From the NCBI GenBank assembly GCA_950295325.1, contig OX485809.1, positions 8,122,001 through 8,186,000 on the forward strand: DNA of 64,000 nt, read 5' to 3'. Under the pieces are notes generated by a model, which was not told where the DNA came from, ran no database searches, and worked only from the letters and a program-made list of their open reading frames with translations. A program made the translations under genes and the position numbers. Shown here in pieces: positions 35,336 through 45,587 of this stretch (position 1 is its first letter; each line of letters starts with the position of its first letter). Source of the DNA: Polytrichum commune. Lineage: Eukaryota > Streptophyta > Polytrichopsida > Polytrichales > Polytrichaceae.

Positions 35336-36818
35336 ATGGATGAACGTGGACGGAAGATTTTAGTTGCTCTTGTGTTCTTCATGGCCGTGCGACATGTTAT
35401 GGCAGTTGTTGCAATTTTGCAAAAAAATGCTTTGCATGAACATTATGCTGCCATGACAATCGTTTTTGCTACGATGGTTGTGGAGAGTAGTACGTCTAGG
35501 AGGACACGGAGTATTTGGATGTATGACCGGAGTACTATTTTTGCGGATAGATTGTTATTTGGATGTTACTCGGTTAAGTTATTCAAACAACATACAAGGT
35601 TACTTCCCGAAACTTTTGATTATTTGTGCGGTGTCTTATCTCCATCATTAAATCGTAAGGATACAAATTTCAGAGCATCCATTCCTCTTAGAAACCGGAT
35701 TGCTCTTTCTTTGAATAGATTTAGTAGTGGTAATTCATTACGCGGTTGTGCTGAAACTTATGGAATTCATGAAAGTACTGCATCTATCATTGTAAGGGAA
35801 CTTTGTGCAGCAATTGAAAAACATTTAAAATCACTAGTAATTGAGAAACAATCTAAAACTACATTGAATAGAATTGCAGCCGAGTTTGAGGAGCTTAGGG
35901 GATTACCTTATGTAATTGGAGCGGTTGATGGTAGTCATATACCTATCATTGCTTCTCCTATAGATTCTACTTCATATTATTGTAGAAAATGTTTCTATTC
36001 AGCTCTACTTTAAGGTGTAGTGAATAACAAATGTAGGTTTTAGAATTATGATTTTGGATGGGCTGGGCGTTGCCATGATTGGACTTTATTCCAAAATTCA
36101 GATATTGGAAAAAAAGTGATGAAATATGAGCTATTACCTTACAAACTTATGGGTGATGTTGCTTATCCAATGAGACCATGGTTCTACTATCCTTTCAAAG
36201 GTGAAAAAAATGGATTACCTAGAGCAAAGGCGCATTGGAATTTCATCCAATCATCAACAAGAATGGCAGTAGAAAGAACTTTTGGCATATTGAAAGGGAG
36301 GTGGAGGATACTGTTGAAAAGAATTGACATGCCTCTCCGACATGTACCTAATTTGGTTACTACTTGCATTTGTCTTCACAACATGTGCATAGTACACCGA
36401 GACAAATTTGATGATGAATGGGCAAAAGAAGGAGAAAGAATCATGCATAGAGAGAGTACAAATAAACTTGGACATCTAGAAAATATAGATATATTTATGG
36501 CAGCTACACAAGCTGCAAAAGAGATGAGGAGGTACCTGAAAATAGACGAGGTTGAAGCAGAAATTATGCAAATTGAAGACCTTGAAGAAACTGTGGTAAA
36601 TGCATTTGAAGATTTAGGAGAAGATGAAGATGAAGATGAGAGTACAGAGGTTGTCGAAACAAAAAAAGACAAAGAAACAAGGATTTAAAAACTTGCTGGT
36701 GCAAGCAACACAAGCACATGAATTACTAGCTCAATATTTTTGGGAAGCCCATTTGAGGATGGAGGGAAAAAATTTCTTCCCTCGTAACCATGATGCATCT
36801 GATTCGGAAGAGGATTAG
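35336..36818 (+). pseudogene. PIF/Harbinger transposase (DDE nuclease), disabled by two stops and a frameshift
   Basis: From the ATG at 35336 the frame carries an N-terminal helical part, a helix-turn-helix-like stretch (SLRGCAETYGIHESTASIIV), the first catalytic Asp in VIGAVDGSHIPI (codon 198), the second in FGWAGRCHDWTLF (36077-36079), and the Glu in MAVERTFGILKGRWRIL. Two stops interrupt the single frame between the first and second Asp: TAA at 36011-36013, where CAA (Gln) is usual, and TAG at 36041-36043, where TGG (Trp) is usual. Both are C-to-T type changes on one strand or the other, as expected from methyl-cytosine decay. Near 36660 an A-rich run shifts frame, and the natural C-terminus (ASDSEED) is in the +1 frame ending at 36818. 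Confidence 0.9.
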
Positions 36819-36820
36819 TT

Positions 36821-38087
36821 CTAAAGTTTGTCTATAAGCCTATCTATCTGTCGGTCTACCATTTTCAATAAAGCATTGGTTTTCTCAAAATTCTTCACCA
36901 TGACTGAACTGTTTTCGGCCATTTGCACAAAAACTCCATAGCATCGCTTTTGAAAATTCTTCTTGTCCACTTTGATTATTGAATTTGGAGTCGCTGTCAT
37001 AGATGGAATTGGAGTGTCATTTGAATGCAAATCATTCTCATTGCCTGTGGTGTTGTCTTCGAAACTAAAAAAATCGCTAGCGGATGCTGTCACATGTTTC
37101 ATTACAGTTCCAGTTTGATGCTACCACTGATAAAAATAATCATAGAACTTACAAGCATGACAATCTGATCCTGAAATTCCATTTGCCAGCTTGTCTTCTT
37201 TGTACAACTTGTACAAGGTATTGAAATTTTTTTTGCAACCCTCGGAAGTTCGGTTCAGTCCAGGAATTACTGCAAGCAGACGAGCATGCAATTTCAACTA
37301 TGTATCCACCCCTGCACATAACATGAGAGCATCATAAGGACGATAAATTACAGAAATGATTCTAGTTTAAACACTATATATGAGACAAAGTGGACACGGT
37401 GATAAGGAATGTAGAGTTGGTAGTCCGATGGATACCTCTTCTCGCGTGTGAGAGGTGGAGGGATCAAACCTTAGCACCCACAACTTGCTCTCCCAAGGCT
37501 TGACCCAAGTATTGGGGGTGAAATGGGGGGCTCGGGGGCGAGAGGCGAAGGTCAAGGCCTTTAAAAAAGGCCAAATTGGCCAAATCTGAAATCAGAACCT
37601 TTTTTTTCAAAAAATTTAGGGTTGCAAAAATCTTACCTTGTTTCTTTGCGTTCTTCAAAAATTCAGGTTCCATCTCACCGCGCATTGCAATCATTGTCTC
37701 CACATCGCGATCCCTCCAGTTCTTTGATCCGAGTTCTTCATCTTCTTCCACCTCCTTCACGTTCTTTTTCCGTGGCTTTTTTGAAGTTGCGATTCCTTTT
37801 TTCTTCGGTGCTAAAGGAGCTACAATGTGGACATTCTCATCCCCAATCTCTTCCGTAGCCTTTCTCTTCAAGTTACTTGCACACATGTCTATAATCAACG
37901 GAGGCGGAGGAGGAATATGATTTCCACAAAGTGGTTGAAAAAATTCGGGAACCCCTACACTACCTCCATGTTCTTGTAGAGGAGCTTGATAGGGTTGGAA
38001 AGCATGAGCTTCAACACTTTGATACCTTTGCATCGCCTCATACACTTCACTAGAATTCCATCCACTCCTTTCTAAAGACCCCTCCAT
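36821..38087 (-). pseudogene. PIF-associated Myb/trihelix-like DNA-binding protein, two exons, one internal amber stop
   Basis: Exon 1 (38087-37637) begins MEGSLERSGWNSSEVYEAMQ, has a basic PKKKGIATSKKPRKK segment and starts the Myb/SANT-like domain NWRDRDVETMIAMRGEM. A CAAG/GTAAGA donor and a TTGCAG acceptor join it in phase 1 to exon 2 (from 37269), which continues IPGLNRTSEGCKKNFNTLYK and SGSDCHACKFYDYF, completing the trihelix pattern. A TAG at 37121-37123 then interrupts the frame, which reopens to 36821 with an acidic linker and a helical C-terminus (NSSVMVKNFEKTNALLKMV). In active elements this protein helps the transposase bind the ends. Use of the ATG at 38087 is supported by the lack of similarity upstream. 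Confidence 0.85.
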
Positions 38088-39468
38088 GCTAACCCTAGAA
38101 ACGGTAGCAACAATCTTGCAAGCGCAAAAAAAAATCAACAAGAAAAACTCTAAGGAAAAGAAAGAAAGAGAGAGAGTTGGGCATTTCTTGAGTGAAGCTA
38201 TGCTTACTTCCAAGCATATTTCTTTCTACAACATCCTCTTGTCAAGAGGCCATTTCATTCTTTCATATATCTATGTATCTATCCAAACCCGGGAGGGTGG
38301 GTGGGATTTTCCCTCCATATAAGTACATTGCACAGTTTAACTTTCACACTTTGGAGCATTTTGACAAAACTTGCAACATGTGTAACTTTGGAGTATTCAC
38401 ATCTCTAAAGTTATCAAGTGTAAATCCTTTCCAAACCAACTAGCAACCTAAGTCCATCATATGCTAAATCAAGTTTAACATGACGTCCTAACATCCTCTT
38501 GAAGTCAATAACAAGGTATCATTGTAAAACATGCTTTCTAACTTGTAGAATGTTTTACTTCCTCTATACACACACTATTTCGTAACAAGATGGTATACAA
38601 AACCTAATATGGCCGTCAAGTTTGTGAAGGGTCTGCCTCACCTGTGCCCATGCAACCAACCAACAAACAATTGAGGATTAGTTACGTACACGAGGTGAAT
38701 AACAGCAGAACCCAATTGTTATCTATGTCACACAAATACATGAAACATAACCATATATTTTGTATCCAAAAATACTCACTATCTTCAATGAGTATTCTAC
38801 CTGTTCCTTGGCCATTTGAGAATCCACAGCTTGTAGTAAGGCACTTTCACTTCCAACAAACCCCCTCCTTGTTTACCCTAACCTCAAAAATTACTTAAGG
38901 TAAACTGCTTCCGCGGCTTACTCTTGGAAAGGAAGTACTCAAGTGGGCTTCCTCTTAATATATGGTTAGGTAAACAATTAGGACCGTAGATTTCCATTCT
39001 CAAATCTACGGTCGTTTTACCTTCATTTGGCTACTGCCTAGTACTGAGGTAAAACTTTTTAGGGTACATATTACTGAGCGGTATCAATTGGTTAAAAACT
39101 GGCCCAGAGCAAGGTAGAGAGAGAGAGAGAGAGATAGAGAGAGAGAGAGAAGAGAGGATGAAGTCACGATGAACCATAAGAGCCGTTCAGATTTCCACAT
39201 AATCCAACGGAGCTGTTTTGCTGAAAAAATATATATTTTATTGGAAAAAATACTTTTTATTAAAATCTGACATTGGCCCCTAGGCCATGAATTGGCCTTC
39301 CATTTTCGGTGCACCCATTTGAGTGAGCTCGGGCCGTGTCAGACCATCCATTTTTTGATTAAAAAATTCATACCACCAAATCGGCCCGGCCTCTAGGTGT
39401 AAAGGGGTTGGGGCCGATTTCAGCCTTTTGACCAATCACAAGCGAGGATTTCAAGCCTCTTACACAAC

Positions 39469-39501
39469 AAATTGGCCCGGCCTCTAGGTGTAAAGCGGCC
39501 C
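39469..39501 (-). repeat. PIF element right terminal inverted repeat
   Basis: 33 bases, the perfect complement of the left end, directly followed by TAA. Confidence 0.93.
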
Positions 39502-39504
39502 TAA

Positions 39505-42080
39505 CTCTCAAGCGCAGAGTCGTGGAAGCGCCAGCTCGAATCAGCCACAAAGTCAATCTCAAATCCAGGATTCTATGGGTGCAATGCAAGGAGGCACCAA
39601 CGTCAGGAGCTTGAGCAAAACTGGTGGCTCCCGAGCTCAAGCCCTTGCTGGATCCACAGTCGAGGAGGGAAAGGTGGACACGTGTAGCAACAGGAGGATT
39701 GAGAGCAAGGGCTGACACACCCTCCCAAGCAGGGCTGCAAGCAATATGTTAAGGGAACTTGGATGCCACATGGTGTGAGCCAGAGGTAACCTTTGAGCTG
39801 CTGGAAGGAGACGTTGGTGTTCAGACAGAAGAGGGAGGTTGCGGTGATTTAAGTGAAGAGGCTGGGGTGCAGGGAAGTGATTAGGTTAGGAGTTAATGGC
39901 CTGGAGCTGAGCAATGGATGGTAATTGCTAGGTGTGCCTAAGTATTCGCCAATGAGGAGGCGAAATTAGAATTAGCAGCATGATTTAGGTATGGGCAAGC
40001 TAAGATGTGTAATTGGTATTGCCTTGGCTCCATTAGGAATTAGCTTAGGATGGTTAAGTGGCCATTGTCATTGTTAGAACTTAAGGAGGAATTGGGTGAT
40101 TTGGGGGTTAATGACTACGAGGTCATGGAGTGTTTCTCAATACTACAACCTCGTGCCATTTGAATAAAGAATCGAGTCTTGATGTTTACACTGTGGAAGC
40201 ATTGCAAATAGATTCACAAGTACAAAATGAGGCTAGCAATCACATGTGAGCCTTAGGCTCTCACCCGGACTACGACGCATAAGGATGGGGGTTTATGGCT
40301 CACAATGTTGGATGAGTTCGTCCATAGGTCAAAACCCTGCCTTCTCTTGTCATCAACTTATGATGAGATATTGTCTTGGATGATTGAGATTTGGATGAAA
40401 AAAATCACTTGGTAAGTGACAGTCATTGCAACACCGTAAATCTAGAATCCCCCAAAAAACATTTACAAGAAATGACAAATAATGTTGGGTTAACATTTAG
40501 TGTTGGTGACACCATACTGCAATTTACAATTAGTATTGAGCAAGACAATTAGAATTGGTGACAATATCATTCAAGATACCACATGCCAAATCACCATCTT
40601 ACAATTAGTCCTTAATGGAATAAAATACATTGGAGGTTTTCCTACTGTTGCTCTCTAGTATCTTGGGCACCTTTTTGCCTAATAATTCATTAAAGTGCGA
40701 GAGTAAGTTAGGCAACTGATAAAAATACTATTATGAATTGTACATATTCAAATAGGAATTCATCCAAGTAATTTCGTGGATGGTTCATGGATGGTTTCCC
40801 TAATTTCATCTATGGCGGCTACGATTAACCTAAACACTTCCCTTAACCGACATTCCTTACCCTAAAGTTTGTATTTTACTTGTATGTCAACGTTTTACTC
40901 GGCAACAAATTTTGCTTTGATTTGATGTTGCTTTGTTGGATTCCAGTGAATGTCCCTTGCATTATTGTGATTTTAGGCACTTTGTAAATTTTGACACTCA
41001 ATGAAACTAATTTGCCAAAAATTTAGGCACCTTTTAAATTAATTTTTTTCCTGCCCATGCTGCTAGAGAGCTACAATATTACAATGGTTGAAGAATTTCC
41101 CTCGAAGAATACCTTGGTGTACACTTTCATGTTTACAAAGAGCATTGTGCACTATGAGAAGTGGATGCATTTGGAGTTCAATTTGAGTGCAACCAAAAGT
41201 ATAATCAGATGTTGGGTTTTTGCATGTCATTGGTGTGGCATAATCCCATCTCATTCGGGCTACAATCCTATGAGACCATTGCGTGTGATTTGTTGCTTTC
41301 TAAATCAACATGGATGTTTGTTTTGTAAGGAGGTTTGGATGTGCTTGGGTAAATGTTTCATTTTTGGCTCACACTAACAAAAATCCATTGACACCGGTTG
41401 TCGGTATTCCATTTCATTGTTGCGAACTTCATGAAGTGATTGGATTTTGACAAATGTTTGTCTAACAAATGTTATGCTTGGTAATATGTAGACTGATTTG
41501 GGGGGGGGGGGGGGAAGGGGGAGGGGTAGACCATTTTGCAATTGAAACGATTGTCAATGGATTTGATATGCACAAGTATATGATGGTTACGATTGTCTTA
41601 CGCAATTGCATAACGAAGCTTAGTTTTCACTGCAAACTTTCATACAATGGCATGTGCAAATGCGTAATGTGACTTACTTTTGACTTACTACGAATTTGCA
41701 TCACATATGACAACATTGTGTAGGTCTTGATGTCTGATGCATATTTCAATTTGGTTTCAATAGTGACAAGTGTCCAAAGACTACTCACATGACCTTATCA
41801 ATAAACCAATTCTGCCTCAATTCTTCTAGCCTTATTCGTGGCCTATGTTTACTCCATATTCCCCAAATAGGTATTGTGAAACATGGAGCATGTGTAATGG
41901 TATGCTCTCACTGGTTGTTGCTGTGTATTGGATGTATATACATATTTATGAGATTCCCCAAACTACGATAAACATATACATACAATGGAGCTCGTTGTGG
42001 TGGAAGTAACGTAAGATGGACACATGTCCAACTAGGTTTGCAAAGAAAAAAGGTCACATGCCAAAAAAAATCTTCCCCAA
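39505..42080. other. Intergenic, no gene recognised
   Basis: It contains the resumed GC-richer unit (to about 40100), a dispersed repeat at 40485-40565 (GCAATTTACAATTAGTA and TGAGCAAGACAA) also present near 10770-10850 in a HAP2 intron, and a G homopolymer at about 41500-41514. Short frames are present but none resembles a protein. Confidence 0.5.
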
Positions 42081-42905
42081 AACAAGCTCAATTAATATGA
42101 CTTCTTGGTTATTTGTTAATAGTATGCCTCTCCTACCAGTGCACGGTTCTAGTTGAATGCCCAAAATCATGACAAACTTAAGTTTCATCTTTCCATTATT
42201 TATTGATAACTTACAACACATGACGTTTTAGTAACATCCGAATGGATGGCCACCCATTATGTGCAATTTTCCCCATTTACAGACATTGAAACCTTTTTAT
42301 TTTCCCCACCTAAAAGTTATAACTTTCCTACTAATGTTATCATTTCCAAAAGCTCAAGAGCATTCACTGCAACATACCAACTGCTCTTTAACTCATCGTC
42401 ACGAGTCTTTCACCTTTCAAATTCTCATAGGATAAACATTTGAGACCAAAATGTCATATTACCAATAATAAGCCATTAAGATAGTACGACCCTTTCTTGC
42501 GTGATCAAATGTGTCTTAATGAAGAGGAAGGACAATACAACATGCACACTGTAAATATGCTCTTAAGAGCCGAAGTCCTAAGTCCCAAGTCACATGAGGT
42601 CAATCCATGCAATCTCAACCATTGAGAGCATGGAAGTTGGAACTTACCACTTTACACGGGGTCCGAAGTCCCAACTATGACATGGATGCCTACATGGCAA
42701 CACTTTTTGGAGGTGATGCTTGGGACTTGGGCTACAAGTTGGGTTGAGAAAATAAAAACTAGACCCAACTCTCAACCCAAGTCCCTTGAATGTACCTGCA
42801 TAAAATAATCAAGATCCAACTTTAATGATATTTAGTGATAACTTGAGGCTCACAAGTTGGGACTTGCTAACATGAGTGGGGCTTGGGACTTGGGACCCAT
42901 GTAAA
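42081..42905 (-). repeat. Inverted repeat of about 830 bp, copy A
   Basis: The reverse complement of 50475-51310 throughout with few differences. The right-hand 255 bases (42652-42905) end in inverted TTTACA(C/T)GGG motifs and look like a MITE; a more diverged copy lies near 5090-5440. The other 570 bases have no recognisable coding capacity. It lies upstream of the EXORDIUM-CUB gene. Confidence 0.85.
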
Positions 42906-43006
42906 CCGGCCCTCAAAACATGTATTTGTCTTGGTGCCAACCCATTAGAATTTACTTTGTGCCAAGCCATGTGACATGTCCACTGATATATAATGTTCAT
43001 AATTCA

Positions 43007-43493
43007 GGGCCACTTCACACACGAGACTGAGAGCATGTGACCATTGCACTTCAAGCAATCTCATTGGTGGAAAAGGGCGGAGTTGGTCCAAGTTCGCTTC
43101 ACACTACACTTGAGGGACCAACGGAGTATGTGAATGGAGATGGATGTAAAGTCTACATGGATCCTACATGACATCAAATGGATCACGTTTCATGGTCACT
43201 TGGACTATTCTCAAAAACCACCTCTTGGAGTAAGGCCTAACACAAAATCGGGAGATCATGGCACTCCGAATGCTCACAATCGTTGATTTGTTCTATTTTA
43301 TGATATTAAGCAACCACACAAATAAAAGTTCATTGAAATAGCATTTGATACATATGACTTAACACTACACTTGAGGATCCGTGACCACCCTACATGATGA
43401 TTTTGGAGGTGTGTTGGGACGGCCTTTGGACACTTTCTTTTGGGCTCTCACAATTACATGGTCTCGGCTGTTGGCTCGTGTGTGAAGTGGCCC
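43007..43493. mobile_element. 487 bp PIF/Harbinger-type MITE, second copy
   Basis: It has the same family ends (GGGCCACTTCACACACGAG) as the MITE at 33518, in opposite orientation, with TCA on both sides (43004-43006 and 43494-43496). The internal sequence matches the 33.5 kb copy along its length. Confidence 0.82.
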
Positions 43494-43501
43494 TCAATGT
43501 T

Positions 43502-43925
43502 GGGGACCATTGCACTTCAAGCACTCTCATTGGTGGAAAAGGAGGAGTCGGTCTAAGTTCGCTTCACACTACACTTGAGGGACCAACAAAGTATGTGAAT
43601 GCAAGATGGATGTAAAGTCTACATGGATTCCTACATGGCATCCAATGGATCATGTTTCATGGTCACTTGGATTATTTTCAAAAACCACCTCTTGGAGGTA
43701 GGCTTAACACAAAACTAGGAGATCATGACACTCCGAACGCTCACAACCGTTGATTTATTTTATGTTATCATATGTGAGGATCCGCATGAATAGAAATTCA
43801 TTGAAATAGCATTTGGTTAAGACCCGGTCACATATGACTTCACACTACACTGAAGGTCCGTGACCACCTTACATGGTTTTGGAGGTGTCTTGGGCGGCCT
43901 TTGACGCTTTGTATTGTTTCACACT
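43502..43925. mobile_element. Truncated MITE copy in tandem with its neighbour
   Basis: Beginning GACCATTGCACTTCAAGC only nine bases after the preceding copy, it repeats the interior of that MITE but lacks both terminal repeats. It shares GGACCAACAAAGTATGTGAA and CTTACATGGTTTTGGAGG with the family. It probably arose by unequal exchange or a nested insertion followed by loss. Confidence 0.7.
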
Positions 43926-44071
43926 GAAATGGCGTTCACCGCAACTTGAGCGTTGTCATTTTACCCTTTTGTATATCTTATACCACCTTAAACTCAAGTT
44001 TCCAAAGTAGATCTGTTCGTCTGATTACTGTGGAGTTACATGTTTGCTTTTCCGTACATTATTGCTTTACA

Positions 44072-44077
44072 TATATA
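44072..44077 (+). promoter_or_regulatory. Candidate TATA box of the EXORDIUM-CUB gene
   Basis: TATATA in ACATATATACCCTCCCC lies about 30 bases before a pyrimidine-rich stretch. A possible 5' UTR exon (about 44100-44385) ends at a CAAG/GTGCGT donor, and the acceptor GTGCAG lies directly before the start codon at 45588. This layout is inferred only. Confidence 0.35.
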
Positions 44078-45587
44078 CCCTCCCCAGCTTCCACCTTCGA
44101 CATGTGGCCGAAGATGTAGAACTACATTAAGTATATTGCACACGTTTCCGAATTATGGGTGATCTCACCCACGCTCCTCCGAAATTGTGGACATGCAAAT
44201 ATAGATCCTTGCTCACATTTAGACGGGAAATTCACGTGTGGTGATCTGCAACCTGGCAACCTTCAAGTCAATCCACACTAGTCACTGATGCTTACAAAAG
44301 GATCCCTCGTCACACTGAGTAGGTCGAAGCAAGCAGATCCATTTGCCTCCTCCGGCTGCTGCAGTTCTTCCTGGGGCCAGTCAAGGTGCGTAGCAATTCA
44401 TTAGCACATGATCCTCACTCGGATCGTCACGTTTGGAAGTTACTTGGAGTAGGTGATGCGAAATAATTGTCAATTGCTGTATACTGTGTTTAATCCGATC
44501 GGTCTATTCCTCGGAGCCTGCCATGATGCCTTGTGTTGGCGATTCTTTCGCTGTAGTCTCAAAAGAGTGTTCATTTAATGAGGTTGTGCGAGTGTTGGGA
44601 GAATTCAGTTTAGTTTGTGTATTGGACGCCCTGCAAGACTTGTATTCTATCTCAGCTTAGTGACAGTCTCCTGGCCTAATGTTACTGGTTAACACGTCTT
44701 ATGTATGAGAAGACCATTTGTATCCCTTCAAATACTTGGACCACAAATGTTGCATCAATACTGGAGGATCTTGATGTGCACTCATACATATTACATTCTC
44801 AGTTTAGAAACAGTCTCAATGTTTGAGAAGTCATGTATATATATGTGATGTATGTAAGCTGGAGATCATGTTGCCTTGAATAGCTTTGATGACACAACTG
44901 GTTAATTGCATGAATATTGGAAGCATGCCGCATTCGCATGCGAAGGCAAATCAATATAATTTTATTGACAATCTTCTGTGAATGGTTAGCGAGTTACATA
45001 TAATCTTCAAAAGCTTGGGTCGAAAAGGCTGCATTTCAAAAAGCATCCGTGAGGTTCGGGTTTTGGAGGTCTTGCTGCAAGTGGATATATATGTTTTTCA
45101 GTTCAGTGACCTTCTCCTGTCAATGGTTAGCAATTCGTGGCATATAGAAGAAGATGCCAATGGATAACAAATGAAGTATATCAAATACAGATGTTGCCTT
45201 CAATAGCATGGATCATCACAACGTTAAATGAATATGAGGAGCTGCTCGCATTGCATCTTGTGATCTGGATGTCCTACAAGTGCATGCATATAGTTGTAAT
45301 CACAAGTGTCACAGATGTACTTGGTCATTTGGTTCTTCGGTCCAGTTCGTGTCTCCTTATGTTTGAGCACCTTTGAGCACAAACTCTTTCTTGTTGTTCC
45401 TAGATTCCTATCGTCCTGGTTGTACTTGTGTTTCTCTGTGCAGTAGAAATTCATCGGTTTTCCAAAAACAGATCTAGAAGTGGGTAAATGAACCGTTTCC
45501 ATGTCTCACGCCTGACATGGTTTCGCATTGAACCTACATAAATGATTGTCACAATAACTAGTTCGTGATGTCCTCGCCGGCGTGCAG

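Larger units (their letters stand above)
35106..39501. mobile_element. PIF/Harbinger DNA transposon, 4396 bp, structurally complete
   Basis: The ends are 33 bp perfect inverted repeats (35106-35138 and 39469-39501; they begin GGGCCGCTTTACACC and end GGCCAATTT). TAA is duplicated at 35103-35105 and 39502-39504, the TWA target of this superfamily. Inside are the two expected genes facing each other: a DDE transposase on + and a Myb/trihelix-like protein on -, whose stop codons (36818 and 36821) are two bases apart. An extra partial copy of the terminal motif lies at about 39377-39418. A repeat also found at 32.4 kb lies at about 38160-38330, between the Myb gene and the right end. Several nonsense mutations make it non-autonomous. 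Confidence 0.93.
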
